This document shows positions 31,330 through 41,800 of a stretch of DNA of 64,000 bases, in pieces (position 1 is the stretch's first letter; each line of letters starts with the position of its first letter). This DNA is from Nannochloropsis salina CCMP1776 (Eukaryota; Sar; Eustigmatophyceae; Eustigmatales; Monodopsidaceae). The notes beneath the pieces are model-generated. The model was not told the origin of the DNA. It worked only from the letters and a program-made list of their open reading frames with translations, and searched no databases. The stretch is from the NCBI GenBank assembly GCA_004565275.1, contig SDOX01000047.1:95993-159992 (forward strand), in the 5' to 3' direction. The translations under genes and the position numbers were made by a program.

Positions 31330-33640
31330 TCACAATCTTGAAGGTCCCCCCGTTGTATCCACTATGTAACGATAGCATACGGAAGTAAGAAATTCAGGTA
31401 AGTACGATGCATCCAGCAAAAAACGCTCGCAAATAGCTCGACAGAGAGCCAGAGTACGCTTTTCTTCGTACGATGTTGCTCTTGAACGCAATTTCTGGAC
31501 CTCCTCGCTCAAAAGTACTTTGATTAGAGATGGCGTCACGACTAGTTCTGGTTGATCATCGAGCTTTACCTCATGCCGAAGCCATTGATGAACCTGAACT
31601 CGAGAGATCTCTGCTGTAGCGGCATCTTCCATCTGGTGGGGGAAGCAAAGGCACAATTTTTTGAAATATAGAATGTATGAAAAATTGAAGGATTAGATAT
31701 CTTGTCTCTTTGTTTTTTCAAGTATTTCCAACTGGAGGATGGACACGTCGAAAAGTCTGTGCTACCTGATACTCCATACTGGTAGAATCCAAAAAATATA
31801 GATGTCACTGCCACGAATCGCGAGAACGGGAATAATACTTCCGCTACAAACTTAACTCACCTTATTATGGAGAGGGATACAACCTATGCCTTTGAGCCAA
31901 GCTTTGGTGTACTCGAGTACTACAAAAATATTCTCACGCAAACCATTCAGAGTCGAAGAACCCGCAGACGGCAGACGAAGGAGATCTTCAGCAGTAATAG
32001 GTGCAGCAAGAGGTCTTACATCGTGAATTTGATTCTCGGTTGGCATGTGTTGATCAAAAATCTTGAGAGCTAGAGGAATAAGACCCGGCTAGAAGGTAAA
32101 GTGTTAGAACATGATGTGTGAGCGGAATAGATGCCAATTTGAAGTATATTAAAGCCGCCAATTCAAATCGTCAGGGACGATGCATCTGGAGAGAAAGATT
32201 TGTGGTATGTAGCTTTCACTTACATGGGCAACCCAAGTCCCATCATGGCCTGCCAGGACCTCTCGCAATTTGTCTGCTCTTACGCTTTCCAAAGCTGCCT
32301 CAGCCTCGTTTCCTCCGCCTCGAATAGGAATCTGTGCGGCCATACCTCCCATTGCAAAAGTTCCCCTTTTATGACATATGTGGATGAGTGTGGTCACATA
32401 GGCCTGCATAAACGGCGATGTCATGGTGAGATACTTCCGATCGGGGGTAATATAATGAGGCGAAGCTTTAAGCCGCTTGATGAAGCTGAAAGCATAATCC
32501 CATCGGCCACAGTTTAAGCCTAAACTATGCTCTCGTAGTTCATAGAGGATTTCCTCCATTTCAAAAGCCGCAGTCAGTGTCTCTATCAAGGCCGTGGCTC
32601 GAATAGTCCGACCCGGAAGTCCCATGATTTGTTCAATACAAGAGAAGACATCATTCCACCAGCGAGCCTCCACATGATACTCAATCTTTGGGATATAAAG
32701 ATATGGTCCTATCATGAAGAGTAAGGATGCAAAGCCAGGTGAAATTATATTTAACATCTGGCACTTAAAGACGTGGTTTTGACATGCAGTAAGTGAAATT
32801 TAGACCAGGTGGATTTTTAAATATGTACAATAAAGTATGGGGCTCTTGGTGGCATAGGAAAAACCTGCTTCAAAATGTGTATCACACACCTACCTCTGCC
32901 TAAGTCGACAAGATTGCGTGCGTTGTAAAATAAGTATACGGCCAGATCAAAAAGTCCTGCCGCCACTGGCTCTCCGCCTACAGTGACATGAGCCTCGTCA
33001 AGATGTAATCCTCGGGGTCGAACGAAAAGTGTAGCTGTCTTTTCTTTCAGTTGATAAATCCGTTTGGGGTTGTCTGGCGCTGTGTACACGATGGTGCCCC
33101 GAACAGCGTCGCGAAGGTTAATCTGCCCGTTTATCATATTCTCCCAAGTCGGGGAAGAGGAGTCCTCAAAATCCGCCATGTAGACCTTGGCACCTTTTCA
33201 ACGCACAACGTAGATAGAAGACAACAATTTTTTGAGTATAGATTAAATTTACGACCTCGCTGCGAATGTTTCTTACCGCTATTAAGTCCATTGATAACCA
33301 TCTTCCGATCTATCGGTCCAGTGATCTCGACACGGCGATCCTGGATGTCGGTCGGGATGGGAGCGCAGCGCCATTCTGGATCATCACGGATGGACTTAGT
33401 GGCTGGTGAAAAGTGAGGCAGGACACCACCGTCAATCTCGAGAGCCTTACGAGAGCGCTCAAGGAGCAGGCCTTGCCGCCTCGGCTCGAACTCGTAGTGC
33501 AAGAAGGCCAGTACACGACGCAGTTCAGGAGGAGAGAGTAATGCAGCCTGCTCAGGAGTGAGGGTCCCAAGAAAACGCACCTCCGCTAGGGAGGAGTTAG
33601 GTTCTAAACCTCGCACAGCCGACGACGAGGCCGTGTTCAT
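31330..33640 (-). CDS. malate synthase (glyoxylate cycle), glyoxysomal
   Basis: Five exons, 33640-33277, 33193-32894, 32708-32224, 32088-31861 and 31632-31330, encode 559 residues with phases 1, 1, 0 and 0. The enzyme condenses acetyl-CoA and glyoxylate to malate. Signature blocks are [38 protein letters not shown] with the catalytic Arg near 153, and [35 protein letters not shown] and [17 protein letters not shown] follow; the last spans the third intron and confirms the join. The final residues GGPSRL* form a type 1 peroxisomal targeting signal (SRL). The start at 33640 gives [15 protein letters not shown]; an upstream ATG at 33739 would add 33 residues. Exon 5 carries the expected C-terminal helical block [17 protein letters not shown]. 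Confidence 0.92.
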
Positions 33641-34183
33641 GTCTGTAATTGATGTTGAAGAGGCTTGTAGCAAAGCCGGAAGGGAAGGGAGAGGACAGAG
33701 GGAGCTAGATAAAAAGGTTATTACTATATCATCTAGCATCACTGCCTTTGAAGTACAGAAATTCTGTTGAGCATGTATTCATATGGATTAAAGTTGTGAC
33801 ACTTTTTTTCCTTGGCACAATCTCAGCTGTTCCGGGCACGGGCACGGGAACGTTGGAGAGGTTGCGGTCTCGCCGAAGAACGAGACGCCAATATGCCCGT
33901 GAAAGCTGACACAGAGGAAATGCACGACTCAAGATAGCCCTCATTTCATCCCAACCGCCCACATGGTCACATCGTTGCAGAGATTTCTAGGGAAGGACGA
34001 ATTCGTGCACAGATATTCTGTACACAGCCAGCCCATCCTGCAGTTCACTCTCACCAAAGCGGATACTTGCTGCTGAGGACTTGGAGGTGTCTCGGACTGA
34101 ATTGCCGCAAACGCACCGCTGCCTTATCCCTCGATCATACATAAGGGTCTATCTGCGTGTACAGCTCTCACTGTTAGAAAGCC
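33641..34183. promoter_or_regulatory. divergent promoter region, malate synthase / membrane protein
   Basis: The two starts are 543 bp apart. The region should carry both promoters, including any carbon-source control of the glyoxylate enzyme. No specific element was recognised. Confidence 0.4.
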
Positions 34184-34723
34184 ATGGAGGGCCACACCAA
34201 GTTCTTTATTTCTTCACGCACGCATCCGTCCTTTGTGCCACCTCTCTCCCGTCCCCCTGTCCTTCGATCAGGGGGCAGACCTGCCACAACACGCGCCACC
34301 CGGCCCTTCCTCCCGGCCCCAGCACACTCACATTGTAATGTCTGGAGTTCGATATTAATTGCCGAAACAACGGCTGATTTTGGACCCGTTAACCCAAGTT
34401 TTGAGGCTCGTCTAGACGTGGGAGCGCTCTTTTCCTTGGTAATCATGTCCTTGGTGGTTGCGCTATTTTGGGCACGTGTCATCACGGCGATCACTGATAG
34501 GGAAAAGAGAGAGAGCCTGGAAAGAATACAGCGAGAAATTCGAGTGAAAAAATTGACGGGGAGATTCGACGGCGGGGATGAGGAAACACTGCGCCTTGCC
34601 GAGGAAGAGCAGGCGAGGCCGGCACTGGGCGAGGTCGGCTCTTTTTTAAGGAAGTTTCGGTTGGTCAACGAAGGACGGCGTATCAAGGAGGATGGAGGTG
34701 CTGATGACAATAGCACCGAGTGA
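34184..34723 (+). CDS. small single-span membrane protein of unknown function
   Basis: A single-exon frame of 179 residues begins with ATG 34184. The first 50 residues are Arg/Ser/Pro-rich without acidic residues, like an organelle transit peptide, though no secretory signal is evident. After FGPVNPSFEARLD comes one hydrophobic span, VGALFSLVIMSLVVALFWAR. A long charged helix follows (AITDREKRESLERIQREIRV) and an acidic tail. I recall a similar layout in small thylakoid or envelope proteins of plants and algae but cannot name a family. It faces malate synthase across a shared upstream region. The coding call rests on the length and on the ordered transit/span/helix layout. Confidence 0.5.
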   Translation: MEGHTKFFISSRTHPSFVPPLSRPPVLRSGGRPATTRATRPFLPAPAHSHCNVWSSILIAETTADFGPVNPSFEARLDVGALFSLVIMSLVVALFWARVITAITDREKRESLERIQREIRVKKLTGRFDGGDEETLRLAEEEQARPALGEVGSFLRKFRLVNEGRRIKEDGGADDNSTE

Positions 34724-36334
34724 AGCGGAGGCTGGTAAACTCGGTGCAAAAGTATCATTTCACCTTCTGACACGTGGCCGTGTCAAGCAAAAGTTATCAT
34801 GACAAGGCGCTCAAGAGGAGTTACACGTAATTGGATGTTTGAGCTTCAGTGCACTGATTGATGAGGATGAGGTGTTCTAATACTTTGTTTTGACGAAGAA
34901 TACCCCGCGAACTTCAGTTATGAAAGATGATCGGAAAGGGTACCAAATCATTCGAGAAGAACACAACGATTTTGATAATTCTCCTTTAAGCACCCTGATG
35001 AAAATTCTTGCTTCTAGAAATAGGGGCAACTGGCTTATGCATTGAGTCTGTATCATGCAAGGGCCTGGCGAGGAAGCGCCAAGACGCAGCTCTTTCTGCT
35101 TGGTGCTCACAACTTCGGCGTGTTAAGTTTTATCTTACCTGTAACGCTTACTTTGTCGCTTATACTGCATCGATCGCTCTCCTAGTCTTGCAACCTTAAT
35201 TTTTACTTTGTAAAAGTCATTTCATTAAGATATTTAATTTTTTAAAAAATTGAGGAGCAGCGCTCTAGCAAAACGTCGGGGGAAAAAAAACAGGAACCAG
35301 ACGAGATGACTATCTAAAGTCGCTACATGAAACGAAGGTGTACGGCCTCAGCCTCTCGATTAGCATCAGTAATAATTACTTATTTTTGGAAGTTGTATAT
35401 GCTCTGAATTCTTTTCGGACAGATTAATGCGTTTCATAGGCAACTCTAAACAGGAGAACGAAAAAGAGCAGACATTAACTTAACTTTTTGAAAGAAAGCA
35501 ACTTCAACGACGAATGTCACGCCCTCAGCGAGGAAAACCGCAGCCAGTGGAGCCCGAAGACAAACCGGCCGGGAGGGGGGTGAGGGAGGGGTTTGATGTA
35601 GTGTCTCTGATTATGTGGACACGGTAGACATTACTCAATGCGTATATCTTGTGGTCCTTACGCGTGAATGATAACTCACACTGCCTCCCTCATCATAGTA
35701 TCTTCCCCAGGTCGAAGCAAGCGGGCAATCCTCCCAAGCCTCAGCCAGGTATGTGCTGTCTCGGGGGGGGACGCCACATGGTATTTTTCTCAGATAAACG
35801 ACCACTTACTCGTTATAATGCTTGAGGAAAGTTGGTGACGTGCGAGACATTGTTCTTCGATGTGACCAAATGAATACCTTGGGGCACCAAGGGCGCCACC
35901 CCTTTCAAGGTTTCTCGCGCTTTACAAGTCTTGATGCGCTCACATCTCCGCACCACATGCTTATTGACCACAAAAAATGATGCCGCAATACGCTTACGGT
36001 GTCACAATATTCTCTTGTTCTGGCTTGGAACCTTGACGACCCAATCAGTCCCCCTCTTTCATCACTGAGGGTATCCTGATAGTTTGACGTCGAAAAGAGA
36101 AATTGAGACGATAGCCTAGTGATGTGTAGAGGCTCCACCGCAATCACTTCTAGCACCGTCTCGAAATGTATAGCATCCCATGCCTCGCTTTTCGGGCTGC
36201 TGGACTGTAGTATTATTGTTGCCACGTACCATCCGAAGGCTTGAGAGAATCGCTTTCTTTGCGAAACGAAGCGGGACATTGACAAATTTCTAACGTCGAC
36301 CTCGTCTTTATTCCCTTCCTATGTTCATAGGAGA
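34724..36334. other. intergenic region
   Basis: About 1.6 kb, AT-rich at 34860-35500, with no convincing open frame. A minus-strand frame at 35905-36285 stays open for 126 codons but matches nothing I know. The 3' part must hold the promoter of the WDR12 gene. Confidence 0.5.
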
Positions 36335-37777
36335 ATGGGGGAAGATAATCGCAGCGTCACGCCTGGAGATGCACGGGTCCGTCTCCGTTTCTTCACGCGA
36401 GACCCTACTATTCGTGTCAGCGAAGCCCCTCTGGCTGTACCTGTCTCTCTCAACAGGCGGGGGCTTTCCGAGGTCATCGACCATCTTCGCGGGAAGGCCG
36501 CAGAGAGTGAAATAACGCGAAATAAGAAGACACTTGGAGGGTATGATTTCGTGATCGAAAACCAGCTCTTGCGGTGCCCCCTGGAGAAGTTCCTGCGCGC
36601 CACCGGGATCTCCACGGAGTTGAGCGTGGATGTGGAGTATTTCCGAACGCTTCAGGCACCAGTGCAAGGTTCCTCTAGCAAATCAGAGGCGGCGTGGGTG
36701 GGGTCGCTCGTGGCTTGTGAGGGGAATGGAGGGGAGGACATGGTTTTAGCTGGGGCTTTCGATGGGAGTCTGCGGTGTCACTCAGCGCGGGGCTGCGTCG
36801 AGCTCGGGGGGCGCTGGCTCCATGCTCATCGCGGACCGATCAAAGCAATGGCAGTGTTGGAGCCGGAGGCCCAGGAACAAGAGTCTGGGGGATCAGAGAG
36901 AGGCGTCGTGACGGCGGGAAAGGACCAGGTGGTCAAGGTGTGGCAGGTGGTGGTGGGAGGGAGGGGCGAGAGGAAAGGCGGGAAGGAGGCAGCGGTGCGT
37001 CCTGTGAGCACCCTGATCGGACACGAGAATAGCGTGGAGTGCGTGGCTGTGCGTGGGAAGGAACAGGTGCTGAGCGGCGACTGGGGGGGGGTGCTTTGCG
37101 TGTGGAAGATAGACAAGGAGGAGAGGACCCCGGTTAATGTACCCTCCTCCACCAGCGTCCACAAAAGGAAGAAGCGTAAAGTTGTCGAGGGACTGGATAA
37201 CGAGGATGTATCACCGCCCATTCCCGGTATCCATGCGCCCGTCTCGCTCTTCAAGGCTCACGCGCAGTGCGTGAGCGGCGTTAAATGGCACCCTAAGGAG
37301 TCCTTGGCCTTCACCTCCTCCTGGGACCACTCTGTCAAAATCTGGGACCTCGAGCACCAAAACTGCTTGCAGACCCTTAATGGGAGCAAGGTCGTCACCT
37401 CGTTTGCCATTTCATCAGGCAATCTTCTCGGCGCAGGGCATCCCGACGGACGGCTGCGGATATGGGACGTGCGCTCCGTGGAAGAGAAGCAGGGCATGAC
37501 GCTGGCGGCCCCCGGAAAGCGGGTCCTGGCAAGCTGTGGCTCCTGGATCTCCGGCGTGGCATGGCACCCGCAGCGGGACAACGTGCTTGCAGCTATCTCT
37601 CACGACGGGTACCTTCGCGTCTGGGACCTGCGGGCCACCAAGCCCCTTCACACCCTCCGCGCGCACGAGGATAAGGCTCTTGCCCTTTGTTTTGGGCGGG
37701 CTCGTGATCAGTTGGGGATGTGGGGCATGTTCACAGGGGGTGCAGACGGGGTTGTTCGCCGATTCGAGACTTCGTAA
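36335..37777 (+). CDS. YTM1: WDR12/Ytm1-like ribosome biogenesis WD40 protein
   Basis: A single-exon frame of 480 residues. Residues about 8-95 form the NLE domain: VRLRFFTRDP, APLAVPVSLNRRGLSEVIDH and FVIENQLLRCPLEKFL. This domain binds the MIDAS domain of the AAA ATPase Rea1/Midasin. About seven WD40 repeats follow, including SSWDHSVKIWDLEHQNCL, GHPDGRLRIWDVRSV and ISHDGYLRVWDLRA. WDR12 acts with BOP1 and PES1 in 60S subunit maturation in the nucleolus. Length fits the family (about 420-460), with small inserts in the middle blades. A basic KKRKV-like string near residue 275 may be a nuclear signal. Confidence 0.9.
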   Translation: MGEDNRSVTPGDARVRLRFFTRDPTIRVSEAPLAVPVSLNRRGLSEVIDHLRGKAAESEITRNKKTLGGYDFVIENQLLRCPLEKFLRATGISTELSVDVEYFRTLQAPVQGSSSKSEAAWVGSLVACEGNGGEDMVLAGAFDGSLRCHSARGCVELGGRWLHAHRGPIKAMAVLEPEAQEQESGGSERGVVTAGKDQVVKVWQVVVGGRGERKGGKEAAVRPVSTLIGHENSVECVAVRGKEQVLSGDWGGVLCVWKIDKEERTPVNVPSSTSVHKRKKRKVVEGLDNEDVSPPIPGIHAPVSLFKAHAQCVSGVKWHPKESLAFTSSWDHSVKIWDLEHQNCLQTLNGSKVVTSFAISSGNLLGAGHPDGRLRIWDVRSVEEKQGMTLAAPGKRVLASCGSWISGVAWHPQRDNVLAAISHDGYLRVWDLRATKPLHTLRAHEDKALALCFGRARDQLGMWGMFTGGADGVVRRFETS

Positions 37778-38814
37778 AATGCAGCATGATTCCTCAGACA
37801 CCAGAAATTTTGCGTGTTATTCAAAAGTACTGCGGGATGATTATTAATCATTTTTGTGAACTCCCAACTTCGTTTTTGTAGTTGTTTCCTTTCGCTTGGA
37901 GGGCACGTTTTGGCACGTAAGGTACTCAAAGAGACTCGATGTGGTGATTCTTCGTCTTCACACAAACACCTCGGGCAGATATTTGAAAGGGGCAATATAT
38001 TTAGACATGAAGAGATGACCCTAGCGTAAGCGACATGAAGAGACGGGCAATCTTGAGCCTCGCTGTAGAGCTAGCTGATTCCGGACGATTTTGAAGGTGG
38101 GTATCGGACGGACGGACGACTCGACGACGGGCTCCCGAGTCAAAGGCATGGCAAAGCATCAGCGTTCGTAAGAAGTGAATTGTCTTGCTACGAGTGTGCC
38201 TTGTTTACCACCGATGACCTCCGACGCAGACAAGTTCGTCCTCAGATGTTGATACTAGTTCTGTTTTTTGAACGCACATTAAAGGAAGGACAAGAAGCAG
38301 CTCGTCGGGCCAATGTCTGCCCGTTGTGAGCTTAACAGCTGTGCAGTACGATGACAAGGCTCGCAAAGCGACTGGGGGGCACTGGAGGTGGAGCCTTGAA
38401 GTCGTTGCTCTACATCAGTGCGGGCACTTCCTTACCCGCCATGGAACCTGCCGGAGCTTTAGGTAGGCAAAGCTCACTGATCTTCTGCATGCTCTAAAGG
38501 CTCTCCATGTCCCCCTTAAGAAAATCACGCTGCCAAAATAAATTGCAGGAGTACTGAACTTAATGCAATTGTTTTAATCTCCACAACGACGCATGAGTAA
38601 ACAGGCGAGCAACGTTTTTTCTTTATACAGACACTTGCCCCTCCTGATACACAATTTTCTGATTTTTGATCGCTTCAAATTAGTCCCATATTTTGTAAAT
38701 AGTCGATCAAGTCTAATCTTAACTAGGAGTCCTCTCCCTTTCCGGTGCATGAGACGTCCGAAATGCTACTACAAAAAGGAGGTGGGTCTGGAATTTTCTG
38801 AAGCCACACGTAGC
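37778..38814. other. convergent intergenic region
   Basis: About 1 kb lies between the ends of the WDR12 gene (+) and the WNK gene (-). It is presumably made of two 3' UTRs and spacer. The 38560-38700 part is AT-rich. No gene or repeat was recognised. Confidence 0.5.
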
Positions 38815-41800
38815 TCAGGGAGCTGCTCGAGGCATCGAGCTGTTTGGGCCATCAAGGCTTCCGCACTCCGCTGCCGCCTGCTTTGCCAGTCGCCGCCTCT
38901 CCCGATGCTCCATTTTGACGGTCCGCCACTGCTCTTCCAGCTCCTGAAGACGCATGATCTGCTCTTTCTCAGCGGTCCGTACTTTTCGCTCGAAGTCGGC
39001 CATGTCGCGCAGGTGCTTCTCGAGCAGCTTCCTGTGGCTTTCCTCTTTCTCCTGCCTCGACTTCCTCATATTCTCCAGCCGGATGGAGAATGCTTTCTGT
39101 GACCGCTGCAGGCCCTTCTCGTAGTCCGAGCGCAGTCGCGTTATTTCCCCGTCACATTCTAGGTCGTCTCCCCCGTCTCCCCGCTCCCCTGTTGACTCGT
39201 CATCCGAGCTCAAGACGAATGAGGCCGTGTGAGAGGCCCCTCCTTGGAGGTGCGAGGGAGCGTGCGAATGAGAAGAGGAGTCAAACTCCTCTCCTTGCGA
39301 CGCCGCGGGACTCAAACGATGCAGATCATCGTCAGAGGGTGGATAGAAATGCTGTAGATGAGGAGGAAGGCCTGTCATTTGCCATCGCCCTGCTCTTCCT
39401 CCCCCGCCTGCTCCTTCTCCACCACTCCATCCCCCGTCGCTGCTCGCGTCGCTGCGAATGTGGTGAGATCCGCCACCCTCCTGTCTCCTGTGCTGCTCCT
39501 CTAGTAGTTGCTGCTTCACCAAAGCATCGGCCGAATGGTTCCGAGAGTGCGCCTGTCCCTGGTGGTTGCCGAGACTGTCCAGGCTCAGGTCTGGCTGGAA
39601 ATGCCCGCTGGCACGCATCGCCGCCAGGTGCGCCATATTATTCGTGGAGAGGGAGCGCGACAGGCCTGGCCGACACAACTCACTCTCTTCTTCTGCTTCC
39701 CCCCGCCCCCGCCCTTGCTTCTGCTGCGGCCCTCCGTACTGTCCAACATTCATCGTTCCCGAGACCCCCTCCATAGACGAGGAGCGCTGAAGATCGGTGC
39801 TGGGCGGCAATATCTCCGCCCGGTCACGCCGCTCTCTTGCCTCCTGCTCCCGGGCCCGCCGCGACTCGTCCGCGAGCCGGCGGATGGTGGCGGCCACCGG
39901 CCCCAGGTCGGAGGCAGGCAGAGCGAGCTCCTGCACCATCTCCTGCGCGACCTGCGAGGCGTCGTCGTCGCTCAGATGGAAGTCGAACTCGATATCTCGC
40001 AATTTGCCCTTCATCTTGGCGCGGATCACCAGGCAAAGCACGTCCGACGACGCGCTGGCGCCCGTATCCCCCACGCGGACCTGCACCGTGGGCACGGGTC
40101 TGGGGGCGGAGGACGCCGAGGGTCGCTGTTGCTGCTGGGTAGGCCCCGTGCCCGGACTTCCGCCCCCGCATCTCGTCTGAGACAGCTGCGGGTGGGGCTG
40201 GTACGGCGCCGGGGGATTGCCCTCTGTGGAAGACATGCCTGGGCTGTAGGATGCGCCGCTGCCACGGCGGGTGGCTCCCCCCGGCCCCAGGCCGCCCCGA
40301 CTACCGGCTGCGGTGGAGGGGGGGGGGGGCTCGGCCTCGTTCACGTGCAGTAAAGCCCAGCTCTCGGGGTCTTGGTGGTGGTGGTGGTGGGCAGAGGGGG
40401 CCTGCTGGCCTCGCCCAGCGGTCTGGCTCATGGGAGAGGGGCCATGTCGGGGGGGTCGCTCGGCGCCGCCATGGCGAGGGGAGGAGGCCGCCCAAGCAGC
40501 ATGCTTGCCGTCCCGCTCCTGCCCCTGCAGCTGATGGTGAGAGAGCTGCCCCCCCGTCCCCCCGGAGGACTGCAGGTGCTGGTGCTGCGCCGCCTCAAGC
40601 AGCGCACTCGGGGGCGCAGGGAGAGAGGAGGCGGGGCCCTCTAACAGGGCGGAGCCCCCAAAATGTCCTTCCTGGACAGGCGAGGAGGTGTTGTAGCTCT
40701 CGAGCGTCCCCTCCGAGCCGCTACGAGAGAGGGCGGGGGTAGGGGGGATGTCGTAGTAGAGATGCAATGAGGAAGAACCCTCCGAATGCGCGGAGGTGGC
40801 GAGCGAGTGGGAGGAATGGGTGCGCTCGGGCAAAGGGAAGGGACCGCCGCCCTCGTGAGCTCCATGGCCTTGGAGGGCGTGGTGGTGGCTCTGATGGTGC
40901 ATGCCCAGGAGCTGGTCCTGGCGAAGCTCGGCCGGGTCCCCGTCGCTAGAGCAGGAGCCGCCGCCTGAGTCCGAGGGGGAAGAGGCCTCCCCCTTGCTGC
41001 CCGCTCTCGAGGCCCCGCCCGGGCCCTTCTTCTCTTGCCGTAAGGCCCGCTGATGCTCCAGGTGCTGCGACGAGTGCGCCGGTGGAGCTCCGCCCGCCAC
41101 CAGCGGCTTGCCTGCGCGACTCACTCGCCGCAGCGTCTCCCCAGGCCCATGCCGCCCGCTCGAGCGGCCCTTCTCGCCGGGACCCCCCGCCTTGGTCACG
41201 GGCGAATCCGGCACCCTCTTGGAGGCTCCCCTTTCCCCGCCCTTCCCTCCCTCGCCGCTCGCCTTCCCACCTCCGGGAGAATCGAAGCCTCGCCTGAGAG
41301 TGTCAACACAATGAGGGCCCGTACCGGGGGGCTGCTGCTGCTCCTGACGTTGTGGCCGCTGCTCTTCCTCTTTCTTCAAGTCGGGCTGGGCGGGCCAGGT
41401 CGGTGCGGGAGAAGAGGAGCTGGACGTAGAGGGCGACTCGACCAGCACCTCTTCGTCGTCCTCCTCCTGCTGCTTCAGGAAGTTGCTCTCCAAGAGGTCC
41501 TGCACGCTGGGACGTTGGGAGGGGTCCGAGGCCAGACAGCTGCGGATGAAGTCGCGTGCCCGCAGGTTGCAGACGCGGAAGAGGACCTTGGGCGCGACCT
41601 GGCCGATCACCTTCTTGTAGATCTGAGCGGCGTTGGCGCACTCGCTGTAGGGCGTCTCCTTGGTCACCATCTCGAGGACGCACATCCCGAAGGCGTACAC
41701 GTCCACCTTCTCGTCGTACTTCTCATCGTAGAGCTCGGGCGCCATGAACTCGGGGGTGCCGAGCACCGAGAGCGGTGCAGTCCGTCCCGTGATATAGGTG

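Noticed and set aside
35905-36285. 126-codon minus-strand frame upstream of WDR12
   Set aside because: Contains no family motif and would overlap the promoter of the WDR12 gene; likely chance.
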